From Polaromonas eurypsychrophila (GTDB lineage: Bacteria; Pseudomonadota; Gammaproteobacteria; Burkholderiales; Burkholderiaceae_C), in assembly GCF_014641715.1 (NCBI RefSeq), contig NZ_BMIG01000019.1, positions 1 to 64,000 on the forward strand: 64,000 bases of DNA, written 5' to 3'. The position numbers were made by a program, and so were the translations under genes. Below are positions 28,143-37,745 of this stretch, piece by piece. The notes under the pieces are model-generated. The model did no database searches. It saw only the letters and a list, made by a program, of their open reading frames with translations, and was not told the DNA's origin. Each line of letters opens with the position of its first letter. Within the stretch, counting starts at the first letter, position 1.

Positions 28143-29909
28143 TCAGTGCTCGGTGCCGAGGTAGGCGGCGCGTACCAGCGGGCTGGCCTGGATGTCGGCG
28201 GGCGTGCCTTCAATCAGCCGGGTGCCGAACTCCATCACCACGATGCGGTCGGTGACCTGCATCACCAGGTCCATGTCGTGTTCGACCAGCAAAATGCTCA
28301 GGCCCTCGGCGCGCAGTTGCCGCAGCACGTCGGCCAGCCCCTGTTTTTCCTTGTGGCGCAGGCCGGCAGCGGGTTCGTCGAGCAGCAGCAGGGCCGGGTC
28401 GTTGCAGAGCGCGCGGGCGATCTCAAGCAGGCGCTGCGGACCCATTGCCAGGTTGCCGGCCAGCTCGTGCAGCGAATCTCCCATGCCAACACGGCGAAGC
28501 TGGATCTCGGCCTCGCGAAACAGGCTTTGTTCTTCACGGCGGTCCAGCCGCAAGGTGGCAGACAGCGCGCCGCGACCGCCGCGCAGGTGCGCGCCCAGCG
28601 CGACGTTTTCGAGCACCGTCATGTCGGCAATCATCTTGACGTGCTGGAAGGTGCGCGAAATGCCGCGCTTGGCAATCTCGCGTGAGGCCAGTCCCGTGAT
28701 GTCGTCCCCACGGAAGGCGACGCGCCCGCTGGTGGGCGCCAGCACGCCGGTGATCAGGTTGAAGGTGGTGGACTTGCCTGCGCCGTTGGGGCCGATCAGC
28801 CCGACAATCTGCCCGGCGTGCACGCTGAAGCTGATGTCGTTCACAGCGATCAGCCCGCCGAACTCCTTGCGGATATTGCTTGCCTGCAACACCACTTCGC
28901 CCTTGACCGGCATCGCGCGATGGGCCAGCGGGGCGGCTTGCTGCCAGTCAACCTTGCGTGCGGCCTTGGGCAGTTTGCGGTCCACAAAAGCCCAGATGCC
29001 GTTGGGCGCGTATTTGAGCACCAGCACCAGCAAGACACCGAAAACGATCACCTCGTAACTGCCGCTGGTGCCTATGAGCGCCGGCAGCAGTACCTGCAAC
29101 TGATCGGCCAGCAGCTTGGTCACCAGGGCGCCGGTGATGGCGCCCCAGACATGGCCGGCGCCGCCCAGCACCGCCATGAACAGGTACTCGATGCCGATGT
29201 GCACGCTGAAAGGTGAAGGGTTGACCGAGCGCTGGAAATGCGCATACAACCAGCCCGACAGGCTGGCCAGCAGCGCAGCAATCGTGAAGATGCCGATCTT
29301 GAAACGCAGGGTGTTGATGCCCATGGACTCGGCCATTTGCGAGCCGGTCTTGAGCGAGCGTATGGCCCGGCCCACACGCGAGTCCAGCAGGTGCAGCATG
29401 GCCAGCGCTGCCAGCAGCACCAGCGCCCAGGTCAGCAGGAAAAACACGCGACCCTGGCCCAGCTCCCAGCCGAACAGCGACAGGCCGGACACGCCGAGGA
29501 TGCCGTCGTATTTGCCCAGCGCCTGCAGGTTGCCCATGGTGTAGTACAGCGACAGGCCCCAGGCCAGCGTGGCCAGCGGCAGGTAGTGGCCCGACATGCG
29601 CAGCGTGATCCAGCCCAGCACGATGGCGCAGACGGCGGTCAGGCCCAGGCCGACCCACAGGGTCAGCCAGGGCGAGAGCCCGGCGTTCACCGTCAGGTAG
29701 GCCGTGGTGTAGGCGCCGATGCCGACAAAAGCCGCCTGGCCGAAAGAGGTCAGGCCGCCGATGCCGGTCAGCAGCACCAGACCGAGCACCGCGAGGCTGG
29801 AGATGCCGATGTAGTTGAGCTGGGTGATCCAGAACTCGGGCACCGGCAGCGCCGCGATCAGCACAATGACGGCCAGCATCAGCAGCCATCCGATTTTTCT
29901 CAGCAGCAT
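28143..29909 (-). CDS. Fused LivM permease - LivG ATPase
   Basis: 588-aa fusion. Residues 1 to about 315 are a LivM-type permease with about ten transmembrane segments and the permease signature [25 protein letters not shown] near residue 170. Residues about 340-588 are a LivG-type ATPase: Walker [10 protein letters not shown] near residue 375, [26 protein letters not shown], and Walker [13 protein letters not shown] hydrophilic linker ([20 protein letters not shown]) joins them. Separate genes are the norm; permease-ATPase fusions of this kind occur in some betaproteobacteria. No stop or frameshift is visible at the junction. Confidence 0.94.
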   Translation of the reverse strand: MLLRKIGWLLMLAVIVLIAALPVPEFWITQLNYIGISSLAVLGLVLLTGIGGLTSFGQAAFVGIGAYTTAYLTVNAGLSPWLTLWVGLGLTAVCAIVLGWITLRMSGHYLPLATLAWGLSLYYTMGNLQALGKYDGILGVSGLSLFGWELGQGRVFFLLTWALVLLAALAMLHLLDSRVGRAIRSLKTGSQMAESMGINTLRFKIGIFTIAALLASLSGWLYAHFQRSVNPSPFSVHIGIEYLFMAVLGGAGHVWGAITGALVTKLLADQLQVLLPALIGTSGSYEVIVFGVLLVLVLKYAPNGIWAFVDRKLPKAARKVDWQQAAPLAHRAMPVKGEVVLQASNIRKEFGGLIAVNDISFSVHAGQIVGLIGPNGAGKSTTFNLITGVLAPTSGRVAFRGDDITGLASREIAKRGISRTFQHVKMIADMTVLENVALGAHLRGGRGALSATLRLDRREEQSLFREAEIQLRRVGMGDSLHELAGNLAMGPQRLLEIARALCNDPALLLLDEPAAGLRHKEKQGLADVLRQLRAEGLSILLVEHDMDLVMQVTDRIVVMEFGTRLIEGTPADIQASPLVRAAYLGTEH

Positions 29910-29910
29910 G

Positions 29911-30951
29911 TCAGTGGTCCTCGTCCGAATGGCCGGTCTTCAGCGAGCGCCAGAACAACACGGGCAGGATCAGCGTGAACACAATCACTTCCTTGAAGGC
30001 GCTGGCCCAGAAGGAGCCAAAAGCCTCGATGATGCCGACCATCAGCGCGCCCAGTGCCGCCACTGGATAACTGGCCAGTCCGCCGATGACGGCGGCAACA
30101 AAACCTTTCAGTCCGATCAAAAAGCCCGAGTCGTAAAACACCGTGGTCGTGGGGCCGATCAACAGGCCGGACAGGGCGCCTATCAGCGCGGCCATGGCGA
30201 GCGTGAGCTGGCCGGCGGTCTGCGACGAGATGCCCATGAGCCGCGCACCCAGCCGGTTCACAGCGGTGGCGCGCAAGGCCTTGCCGTACAGCGTGCGTTC
30301 AAAAAACAGCCACAGCATCACGATCAGTGCGAGCGATGCGAGGCCGATGATCACCGCCTGGCCGGACAGGTTGACCGCACCCAGGCTGAAACGCGCGTCC
30401 CAGAACGGCGGATTCCGAAAACCCTCAGCGCCGAAGAACAGCAGGCCCAGCCCGGTCAACGCGAAATGCACGCCGACCGACACAATCAGCAGCACCAGCG
30501 GCGTGGCATCGGCCAGCGACTGGTAGGCCAGGCGGTACACCAGCGGGCCGAAACAGGTGACGATGCCAACCGACAACAAGGCCTGCACAAACAATGAGAA
30601 CTGCTGGGGCGCGGCCCACAGCGTCACCAGCGACACCACCACCGGGGCCACCAGCACCTTCAGGCCGGACAGCAGGGCTTTGGCCGGCAGCTTGTACCTT
30701 TTCCAGGTGTGCCAGGCTTCTGCCATGGCAGCCAGACCGGCCAGCATCAGCAGCAGCCAGATGGTGCCCGGCACCTTGCCGGTCTGCAAAATCGCCAGCG
30801 TGAGCGCACCATAAGTGACGAACTCGCCCTGGGGAATAAAAATGATCCGTGTCACGGCGAACACCAGCACGGTGGCCAGGCCCAGCAGCGCGTAAATCGC
30901 GCCGTTGGTCAGTCCGTCGACCAGCAGGATACTGGCAATTGAAAAATCCAT
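29911..30951 (-). CDS. livH: Branched-chain-type ABC transporter permease (LivH)
   Basis: 346-aa inner-membrane permease of the LivH family: [26 protein letters not shown] at the N-terminus, [23 protein letters not shown] near residue 220 (the EAA-like loop), and [25 protein letters not shown] near residues 287-311. It is somewhat longer than E. coli LivH (308 aa). One base separates it from the fused LivM-LivG gene. Confidence 0.94.
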   Translation of the reverse strand: MDFSIASILLVDGLTNGAIYALLGLATVLVFAVTRIIFIPQGEFVTYGALTLAILQTGKVPGTIWLLLMLAGLAAMAEAWHTWKRYKLPAKALLSGLKVLVAPVVVSLVTLWAAPQQFSLFVQALLSVGIVTCFGPLVYRLAYQSLADATPLVLLIVSVGVHFALTGLGLLFFGAEGFRNPPFWDARFSLGAVNLSGQAVIIGLASLALIVMLWLFFERTLYGKALRATAVNRLGARLMGISSQTAGQLTLAMAALIGALSGLLIGPTTTVFYDSGFLIGLKGFVAAVIGGLASYPVAALGALMVGIIEAFGSFWASAFKEVIVFTLILPVLFWRSLKTGHSDEDH

Positions 30952-31041
30952 AAATACCTTCAGGAAACGCGTGATACGCGGGTGCCCGGACGGGCCGGCC
31001 TGTTGCCACTGCGCCGCCCGGTCGCTCGCGGAAATGTCGGC

Positions 31042-32178
31042 TTATCTGGCCTGCAGTTTCCAGTCGCCATTGACGATCTGCATGATGATGCCGGTGTCAT
31101 CGGTGTAGCCGGCGTGGTTGGTGGCGGTGTAGTTGACGGTGCCGTGGAACAGCGGGATCGGGCCGGCGTTTTCGAGTGCAGCCTTGAGCGCGCCGCGGAA
31201 TTCCTTGGTGCCCGGTTTTGCGGTTTTCAGGGCAATCGGGATGATCTTTTGCAGGATCACCGAGGCGTCGTAGGCGTGGCCGGCAAACGGGTTGCGGCTG
31301 TTGGCGCCGTAAAGCTTTTCCCAGGCGGTCACGTGGGTCATGGCGACCTGCTTGCTCGGGTGGTTGGCGGGAAGCTGCTCGGCAACCACGCCGGGGCCGG
31401 CGACCACAAAAGCGCCTTCAACATCCTTGCCACCGACACGCATCAGGTCACGCGATGCAGCGCCGTGCGTCTGGTAGATCTTGCCCTTGTAGCCGCGTTC
31501 GATAAGCGCCTTGTGCGGCATGGCGGCGCCGCTGCCCGAAGCGACGACCAGGATGGCGTCCGGAGCGCCTGCTGTCACCTTGAGCGCCTGGCCGGTCACG
31601 CTGGTGTCGGTGCGGGCAAAGCGTTCTTCCGAGACGAACTTGATGTCGGTGCCGGCCATCTTGACCTTCATGTCGCGCAGGAACAGCTCGCCGTAGGCAT
31701 CGGCGTAACCAATGAAACCGACGGTCTTGACGCCAATTTTTTTCATGTGGGCAACGATGGCGTGCGACATCACCAGGGTTGACTGGGGCGTGTTGTAAGA
31801 CCACGGGGCTTTGTTGGTGGACACGTCGATGGGCGCAAAGGTCATGTGCATGGTGCCGGTCTCGGCGGCTACGGCGGCTACCGCATTGGCTGGCGGTGTG
31901 GCGGCCGAGCCCATCAGGATGTCGACCTTGTCATCGGTCACAAACCGGCGGGCGTTCTTGGTGGCGTTGGTCGGGTCGGTGGCGTCGTCCAGGATGATGA
32001 CGTTGAGCTTTTCACCGGCAATGGTGGTCGGCCACAGTGCGATGGCATTTTTAATGGGAATGCCCAGCGCGGAGGTCGGTCCGGTCAAGGGCAGGCTGAT
32101 GCCGATGTTGATGTCTGCCTGAGCCGTGCCCAGCAACAGTGCCAGGGTGGCGGCGAATGCGATGCGTGTGTGTTTCAT
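31042..32178 (-). CDS. ABC transporter substrate-binding protein (LivK-like)
   Basis: 378-aa periplasmic type I binding protein with signal peptide (RIAFAATLALLLGTAQA). The first strand after cleavage, DINIGISLPLTGPTSALGIP, is typical, as is ILDDATDPTNATKNARRFV near residue 62. Related receptors in aromatic-degrading bacteria bind aromatic acids. It serves the LivH, LivMG and LivF genes immediately downstream. Confidence 0.93.
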   Translation of the reverse strand: MKHTRIAFAATLALLLGTAQADINIGISLPLTGPTSALGIPIKNAIALWPTTIAGEKLNVIILDDATDPTNATKNARRFVTDDKVDILMGSAATPPANAVAAVAAETGTMHMTFAPIDVSTNKAPWSYNTPQSTLVMSHAIVAHMKKIGVKTVGFIGYADAYGELFLRDMKVKMAGTDIKFVSEERFARTDTSVTGQALKVTAGAPDAILVVASGSGAAMPHKALIERGYKGKIYQTHGAASRDLMRVGGKDVEGAFVVAGPGVVAEQLPANHPSKQVAMTHVTAWEKLYGANSRNPFAGHAYDASVILQKIIPIALKTAKPGTKEFRGALKAALENAGPIPLFHGTVNYTATNHAGYTDDTGIIMQIVNGDWKLQAR

Positions 32179-32217
32179 GATGTCTCCTTCAGGGATGGGT
32201 GAAAGCGGGAATGGTAC

Positions 32218-33207
32218 TCAGGACTCGGCGGTAAAGCCAATCTGCTTGATCAGGCGGCGCCATTCGTCGGCGTCGGACTTGAGCAGGTCAGCCAGAACCT
32301 GCGGCGTGGACGAGGCGACTTCCATGCCGACCTGCGCCATGCTGCTGATGAGGTCGGGTTGAGCCAGCGCGGTTTGCATGTAGGCGGCTGCGCGACGAAC
32401 GGTTTGCGGGTTGGCTTTGCCGGGCAGGAAAACGCCGTACCACTCACGCACGGTGATTGGTATGCCTTGCTGACGGTAGGTCGGCACGTCCGGCACGAAG
32501 GGGCTGCGGTTGATGCCCGATATGGCCAGCAAGCGCAGCTTGCCGCTTTTGAGGTGGGGCAGGTAGTCGCCGACCGGGGACGACATGGCCGAGATCTGGC
32601 CGCCCAGCAGGTCCTGGATGCCGGGCGCGGAGCCGCGGTAGGGAATGTGGCGCAAATCGTTACCCAGCAGCTTGTTCATCAGCCCGACGATCAGGTGCGG
32701 CATGGAGCCGGCGCCTGGCGAGCCGTAGTTGGCCTTGGTGGGGTTGGCCTTGGCCCAGGCCAGAAAGTCCTTCAGGGTCTTGACGCTCTCCGGTACGGCC
32801 GGACCGACGCCGAACGCGTGGTTGAAATAACAGGCCAGCGAAACCGGCGCGACATCCTCGGCCGGCTTGTACGGCAGCTTGGGGTAGACGAAGGGGTAGA
32901 TCGACAGCATGGACGAAGGCGTCAGCAGCAAGGCGCTGCCGTCGGCCGGGCTGTCCCGCAGTGTGGTGACACCGATCTGTCCGCCCGCGCCCGGCTTGTT
33001 GTCCACCACCACGTTGGTCGCGTAGTTGCCGCGCAGCTTGTCAGCCAGCCGCCGCGACATGGCGTCGCTGGTGCCGCCTGGCTGAAATCCGCATATGAGT
33101 TTGGCCAGCTCGATGCTGGCTTGTGCCTGGGCCGACAGCGGCAGGCCGAGGCCGGTGAGGGCGGCTGCACCGCCCAGGGCCAAAGTGAATTCGCGGCGGG
33201 TTGTCAT
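32218..33207 (-). CDS. Bug-family (TTT/TctC-like) binding protein
   Basis: 329-aa exported receptor with a Tat-like signal start (TTRREFTLALGGAAALTG). Bug features: KLICGFQPGGTSDAMSRR near residue 38, VVDNKPGAGGQIG near residue 66, and GSPGAGSMPHLIVGLMNKLLG near residue 160. It is inserted in the middle of the aromatic-acid operon, between SDR and LivK genes, with no TTT permease nearby; it may be a second receptor or a sensor for the same substrate (inference). Confidence 0.92.
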   Translation of the reverse strand: MTTRREFTLALGGAAALTGLGLPLSAQAQASIELAKLICGFQPGGTSDAMSRRLADKLRGNYATNVVVDNKPGAGGQIGVTTLRDSPADGSALLLTPSSMLSIYPFVYPKLPYKPAEDVAPVSLACYFNHAFGVGPAVPESVKTLKDFLAWAKANPTKANYGSPGAGSMPHLIVGLMNKLLGNDLRHIPYRGSAPGIQDLLGGQISAMSSPVGDYLPHLKSGKLRLLAISGINRSPFVPDVPTYRQQGIPITVREWYGVFLPGKANPQTVRRAAAYMQTALAQPDLISSMAQVGMEVASSTPQVLADLLKSDADEWRRLIKQIGFTAES

Positions 33208-33273
33208 GATGTTTGTCTCCTTGGAATAATTTAAAAGCCAGATAAAACCAACGCAACTGAAAAAGTGAACGCT

Positions 33274-34038
33274 CTAGCGGGGCGCCATGCGCAAGGCCCC
33301 ATCGAGCCGGATCACCTCGCCGTTGAGGTGGCCGTTGGTCACGATGTGGCAGGCGAGCTGGGCAAACTCTTCGGGTTTGCCCAGACGCGATGGAAAGGGA
33401 ATCGAAGCGGCCAGCGATTGCTGCACCGGCTCGGGCAACTGTTTCATCAGCGGTGTGGCAAACAGGCCGGGCGCCACGGTGCAGACGCGAATGCCGTGCT
33501 GGGCCAGATCGCGCGCCATCGGCAGCGTCATGCCGACCAGTCCGCCCTTGGACGCGCTGTAGGCCTGCTGGCCGACCTGGCCATCGAAGGCAGCGACCGA
33601 GGCGGTGAACATCATCACGCCCCGTTCGCCATCTTCCATCGGTTCCAGCTTCGTGCAAGCCGCGGCAAACAGGCGGCTGATGTTGTAGCTCCCGATCAAA
33701 TTCACGTTGATGACTCTGGCAAAGTCTTCGAGAGGCGCAGCATTGCCGTCCTTGCCGACGATGCGTTTTGCGGTTCCGATGCCGGCAATGTTCATCAGTA
33801 TTCGTGCCGGACCGTGGGCCGCCGCAGCCTTGTCGAGAGCCACCACCACGCTGTCCGTGTGAGTGATGTCGCATTGGCAGGCAAGGCCACCGATGTCGGT
33901 GGCAACCTTCTCGGCCAACGCCATGTTGACGTCAAGCACGGCGACCTTCGCGCCGAGGCGAGCCAGTTCGCGCGCGACGGCCTCACCCAGGCCCGAGGCG
34001 CCGCCGGTCACGATGGCGGCATGTCCCTGAATATTCAT
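33274..34038 (-). CDS. SDR dehydrogenase, 3-hydroxyacyl-CoA (HSD10-like) type
   Basis: 254-aa short-chain dehydrogenase. NAD-binding TGGASGLGEAVAREL near residue 12, the NIAGIG motif near residue 87, catalytic serine in FTASVAAFDG and YSASKGG near residue 158. The long insert KRIVGKDGNAAPLEDFARVINVN and the MEDGERGVMM stretch are typical of HSD17B10-like 3-hydroxyacyl-CoA dehydrogenases. Start ATG 34038 overlaps the stop of the CoA ligase (ATGA). In this operon it would oxidise a beta-hydroxyacyl-CoA made by the crotonase (inference). Confidence 0.9.
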   Translation of the reverse strand: MNIQGHAAIVTGGASGLGEAVARELARLGAKVAVLDVNMALAEKVATDIGGLACQCDITHTDSVVVALDKAAAAHGPARILMNIAGIGTAKRIVGKDGNAAPLEDFARVINVNLIGSYNISRLFAAACTKLEPMEDGERGVMMFTASVAAFDGQVGQQAYSASKGGLVGMTLPMARDLAQHGIRVCTVAPGLFATPLMKQLPEPVQQSLAASIPFPSRLGKPEEFAQLACHIVTNGHLNGEVIRLDGALRMAPR

Positions 34039-35927
34039 GGTGTTACTTTCGGCAAGATGGTGAAGGGCAGGGTGCCGTCGTGCAGGGCGCTGACCAGCGC
34101 TTCGCGGTGTTTGAGAACGGCGCGCTGGTTGATGGAGCCCTTGTCGGTGACTTCGCCCTTGTCGATGGATGGGGGCTCGGCCATCAGGTGCGCACGCGCG
34201 ATGCGGCTGGCGCTGCCGGTCGCGGTTTTTGCCAGGTCGTTGACCAACTGCTGGAAGCGCGCTTGCACCGGCGCGCTTTCCAGCACGGCCTGGAGGCTGG
34301 CCTCGGCGCCCAGGCCACTCAGCGTTCTGCATGCGGCCGTGGGGAAGATCAGCGCACCGACTTCGTTCAGATTGATGCCGGTCAACACCGCGTCCTGCAC
34401 ATACGGGGCACCCGCCGCAATGATTTTTGCGCGTAGGGGGCCGACGCTCACAAAAGTGCCCGTGGCGAGTTTGAAGTCCTCGGCGATACGGCCGTCAAAC
34501 TTCAGGCCTTTGTGGATGTCATTGCGGTCTATCCAGGCGACCGCATCGCCGGTGCAAAAGAATCCCTCGTCGTCCAATGACTCCTGTGTGGCCTCAGGCG
34601 CGCGCCAATAACCGGGCGTGATGTTGGGGCCGCGGTAGCGCACCTCGATCTTTCCATCGACCGGCACCAGCTTGAGTTCCAGGCCTGGCGTTGGCACGCC
34701 GAGGTCGCCCGCTTTGACATCGGGACTGGTCACGAAAATTCCGAAAGGACCGGATTCGGTCATGCCCAGACCGGTGCCCATCACGATGCGTTCGCCGACT
34801 TCGGCCTGCTGGGTCTGGTGCAGGCTGTCCCAGACCGGCTGGGCCAGCGCCGCGCCCGCATAGAAAAACATCTTCACGCGTGACAGCAGGCTCTTGCGCA
34901 ATTGCGCGTCGGTTTTCATGGCGGTGGCAATTGCCTCGAAACCGGTGGGCACGTTGAAATAGACCGTAGGCGCAATCTCGCGCAGGTTGCGCAGGGTCTC
35001 GCCCATCAAGGCTGGCGTTGGCTTGCCATCGTCGATGTACAGCGTGCCGCCGTTGTAAATCGTCATGCCGACGTTGTGGTTGCCGCCGAAGGTGTGGTTC
35101 CAGGGCAGCCAGTCGATCAGCACCAGCGGTTCTTCGGCCAGCACCGGCATCGACTGGCGCATCTGCTGCTGATTGGCGCACCACATGCGCTGGGTGTTGA
35201 TGACCGCCTTGGGGAGTTTGGTTGAACCCGAGGTGAACAGGAATTTGACGATGGTGTCGGGCCCGGTGGCTTGCATCGCGGCATCCACGGTCGCTGTCGC
35301 CGGTGTGGAAACAAGTTGATCAAATCGGGTGCTGGCCCTTGGGAGAAGGGCGTCATCAGCTATAGATTTGATAGCAACTTCGACATCGGCCCCGACGGTG
35401 GCCGCAATCGCTTTGCCGTAACGCCCGGCATCGCTGGCAAACACCAGGCCCGGCGTCAGCGTGGCCAGCACATGGCGCAGCTTGTCATAGTCCTGGCTTA
35501 CCGTCGAATAGGCCGGCGACACCGGGCAATACGGCACGCCAGCGTAAATGCAACCCAGTGCCAGCAGGGCGTGTTCCAGGTCGTTTTCGCTGAGGATCGC
35601 GACCGGGCGGTCGGCATTCAGGCCACGGTCCAGCAAGGCCTGTCCGATGTTGCGTGCGCTGGACAGCGCTTGCGCGTAGCTGATGTGTTGCCAGTCGCCA
35701 GAGCTGCCGTCGCCATTTTTTTTGCGCCTGGCCATGAAGCTGCGGTCCGGCGCGTGCTGTGCCCAGTGGACCAGGCGGTCGGTGATGCGCTGTGCGTAGT
35801 TGCCCAGCGGCTGGTCTGCCGACAGGTACTGCGTGCCGTGTTGGCCTTCGCGCAGCTCGACACGCGTGACACCAAAGACCAGCGGGCGGTAAGTCGGCGT
35901 TGGGGAGAGGGTGCTTGTTGGGCTCAT
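34035..35927 (-). CDS. Feruloyl-CoA synthase-like AMP-forming ligase
   Basis: 630-aa acyl-adenylate-forming enzyme closest in pattern to feruloyl-CoA synthases: AMP motif FLFTSGSTKLPKAV near residue 230, DWLPWNHTFGGNHN near residue 270, GTGLGMTESGP near residue 387, and FCTGDAVAWID near residue 460. It should activate a phenylpropanoid or other aromatic carboxylate with CoA and ATP. A palindromic repeat (35359-35375) lies in frame inside the gene and encodes AIKSIA. Overlaps the SDR gene by 4 bases and follows the crotonase gene by 21 bases. Confidence 0.88.
   Translation of the reverse strand: MSPTSTLSPTPTYRPLVFGVTRVELREGQHGTQYLSADQPLGNYAQRITDRLVHWAQHAPDRSFMARRKKNGDGSSGDWQHISYAQALSSARNIGQALLDRGLNADRPVAILSENDLEHALLALGCIYAGVPYCPVSPAYSTVSQDYDKLRHVLATLTPGLVFASDAGRYGKAIAATVGADVEVAIKSIADDALLPRASTRFDQLVSTPATATVDAAMQATGPDTIVKFLFTSGSTKLPKAVINTQRMWCANQQQMRQSMPVLAEEPLVLIDWLPWNHTFGGNHNVGMTIYNGGTLYIDDGKPTPALMGETLRNLREIAPTVYFNVPTGFEAIATAMKTDAQLRKSLLSRVKMFFYAGAALAQPVWDSLHQTQQAEVGERIVMGTGLGMTESGPFGIFVTSPDVKAGDLGVPTPGLELKLVPVDGKIEVRYRGPNITPGYWRAPEATQESLDDEGFFCTGDAVAWIDRNDIHKGLKFDGRIAEDFKLATGTFVSVGPLRAKIIAAGAPYVQDAVLTGINLNEVGALIFPTAACRTLSGLGAEASLQAVLESAPVQARFQQLVNDLAKTATGSASRIARAHLMAEPPSIDKGEVTDKGSINQRAVLKHREALVSALHDGTLPFTILPKVTP
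35359..35375. repeat. GCTAT palindrome inside the CoA ligase gene
   Basis: GCTATAGATTTGATAGC fits the GCTAT-N2-ATT-N2-ATAGC consensus exactly but lies within the coding sequence, read in frame on the minus strand as AIKSIA between the family-typical segments. All other good copies are between genes. Confidence 0.75.
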
Positions 35928-35948
35928 GGTTGCTTTTGCGGTGCGCTG

Positions 35949-36743
35949 TCAGCTTTTGGTTACTTTGCTGGCTTTGCCCGCCAGGAAGGCCTGGACCCGT
36001 TGTTTGGCTTCGGGCGCGCTTTGGGCAATGGCGGCCATCAGTGATTCGGTGAAAAAGCCCTGATCGGCGGGCTGCTCGGCTATCCGCGGCAACGCATGCA
36101 TCAGTGCGTAGTTGGTCAGGGGGGCGTTTTGTGCCACGCGTGTTGCCAGCTCCAGTGCTTTGGCCAAAGCCTGGCCCTCGGGCACCAGGTACTGCGCAAA
36201 ACCCGCGCGTTCGCCGTCCTGTGCGTCGTAGACACGGCCGGTCAGCATCATGTCGGTCATGCGCGCAACGCCCACCAGTTTGGGGATACGGACGGAGCCG
36301 CCGCCGCCGACAAAAATGCCGCGCGAGCCCTCTGGCAGCGCGTAAAAGGTGGACTCGTCGGCCACGCGGATGTGGCAGGCGCTGGCCAGTTCCAGACCGC
36401 CGCCTACGACGGCACCGTGCAGCGCGGCAATCACTGGCACCGGACCGTGCTGGACACACTCCAGCGCTGCGTGCCACATGCGCGAGTGGTGCATGCCCTG
36501 ACCCGCGTCGCGTTCCTGCAGCTCGCCCAGATCCAGTCCGGCGCAGAAGTGTTTGCCCTCGCCGTGCACAACGGCTGCGCGCACGCTGGACGGCAGGTTT
36601 TCAAAGACGTTGCGCAGGCTCAGAATGAGCTTGTCATTGAGCGCATTGCGTTTGGCAGGACGGCTCAGGCGGATCACGGCAATCTCATGCTGGGCACCAG
36701 AAAATTCGAGCTCGATGTCTTTGGAGTGGGAGGTAAGTGTCAT
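35949..36743 (-). CDS. Enoyl-CoA hydratase/isomerase (crotonase) family protein
   Basis: 264-aa crotonase. The oxyanion-hole segments are KHFCAGLDLGEL near residue 65 and ALHGAVVGGGLELASACHIRVA near residues 106-127; FYALPEGSRGIFVGGGGSVRIPKLVG follows. Catalytic glutamate position is occupied in the PEGSRG stretch. It should hydrate an enoyl-CoA, here probably an aromatic one made by the neighbouring ligase. It does not show the pattern of the retro-aldol hydratase/lyases (Ech/FerB), so vanillin-type release is less likely. First gene of the 10-kb operon. Confidence 0.88.
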   Translation of the reverse strand: MTLTSHSKDIELEFSGAQHEIAVIRLSRPAKRNALNDKLILSLRNVFENLPSSVRAAVVHGEGKHFCAGLDLGELQERDAGQGMHHSRMWHAALECVQHGPVPVIAALHGAVVGGGLELASACHIRVADESTFYALPEGSRGIFVGGGGSVRIPKLVGVARMTDMMLTGRVYDAQDGERAGFAQYLVPEGQALAKALELATRVAQNAPLTNYALMHALPRIAEQPADQGFFTESLMAAIAQSAPEAKQRVQAFLAGKASKVTKS

Positions 36744-36772
36744 GGTCGGGTTTGCAAAGTGAGTGAATTATT

Positions 36773-36787
36773 GTTATAAATGATAAC
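36773..36787. promoter_or_regulatory. GTTAT-N5-ATAAC palindrome, candidate MarR operator
   Basis: GTTAT (36773-36777) and ATAAC (36783-36787) form a symmetric 15-mer, extended by ATT on the left and CAAT on the right, in the 123-base region between the divergent crotonase and amidohydrolase genes. Size and symmetry suit a MarR-family site; a MarR gene ends the operon. Confidence 0.55.
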
Positions 36788-36866
36788 CAATTCAACCGAT
36801 TTTGGGGCTGATTTATCGGTGTTAACCCGCATGCTTGACAAAGTGCAAGCGCGTCAGGAGACCAAT

Positions 36867-37745
36867 ATGGACTACAAAAATCTCATCGCGATCGACATTC
36901 ACACCCATGCCGAGGTGAGTTGCTGGAACCCGTTTGACAACTACGGCGAGGAGTACGACCGTGCCGCCGACAAGTACTTCAAGAACAGCCGCCGACCGAC
37001 GATTGAAGAGACCATTGCCTACTACCGCGAACGCAAGATTGGGCTGGTGATGTTCACGGTGGACAGCGAATCCAAGCTGGGCCGACGCCGCATCCCGAAC
37101 GAGGAGATTGCCGAGGCCGCGCAAAAAAATAGCGACATGATGATGTGTTTTGCCAGTATCGATCCGCACAAGGGAAAAATGGGTGCACGCGAAGCCGAGC
37201 GGCTGATCAAAGACCACGGTGTCAAGGGTTTCAAGTTTCACCCGACGGTGCAGGGCTTCCACCCGTATGACAAGATGGCTTGGCCGATCTACGAGGTCAT
37301 CAATGCCCACAAGCTGCCTGCGATTTTTCACACCGGGCACAGCGGCATCGGCAGCGGCATGCGTTGCGGCGGCGGCTTGCGGCTGGAGTTTTCCAACCCC
37401 ATGCACCTCGACGATGTGGCGATTGATTTCCCCGACATGCAGATCGTCATGGCGCATCCGAGCTTTCCGTGGCAGGACGAGGCGCTCAGCGTGGCCACGC
37501 ACAAACCCAATGTCTGGATCGATCTGTCGGGCTGGAGTCCCAAGTACTTCCCGAAACAACTGGTGCAGTACGCCAACACCCTGCTCAAGGACCGCGTGTT
37601 ATTCGGCAGCGACTACCCGCTGATCACGCCAGAACGCTGGATGAAGGATTTCGAAGACGCGGGTTTCAAGCCCGAAGTGATGCCTGGCATCCTCAAGGGC
37701 AATGCGATGCGTCTGCTCGGATTGGGGCAGACTGCCGCTGCATGA
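36867..37745 (+). CDS. Amidohydrolase family (ACMSD-like) protein
   Basis: 292-aa TIM-barrel metal hydrolase/decarboxylase. Metal motif DIHTHAE near residue 10, further ligands in FHTGHSG near residue 155, AHPSFPW near residue 198 and the aspartate in FGSDYPLIT near residue 247. Start ATG 36867 has AGGAG 6 bases upstream; the longer frame from 36780 covers the operator. Stop overlaps the next ligase gene (ATGA). In hydroxycinnamate cou-type clusters an amidohydrolase splits the beta-keto thioester; the same job is proposed here (inference). Confidence 0.85.
   Translation: MDYKNLIAIDIHTHAEVSCWNPFDNYGEEYDRAADKYFKNSRRPTIEETIAYYRERKIGLVMFTVDSESKLGRRRIPNEEIAEAAQKNSDMMMCFASIDPHKGKMGAREAERLIKDHGVKGFKFHPTVQGFHPYDKMAWPIYEVINAHKLPAIFHTGHSGIGSGMRCGGGLRLEFSNPMHLDDVAIDFPDMQIVMAHPSFPWQDEALSVATHKPNVWIDLSGWSPKYFPKQLVQYANTLLKDRVLFGSDYPLITPERWMKDFEDAGFKPEVMPGILKGNAMRLLGLGQTAAA

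Noticed and set aside
36780-36866. Longer N-terminus for the amidohydrolase from ATG 36780
   Set aside because: The extension covers the candidate operator and is not family-like; ATG 36867 has a good ribosome site.
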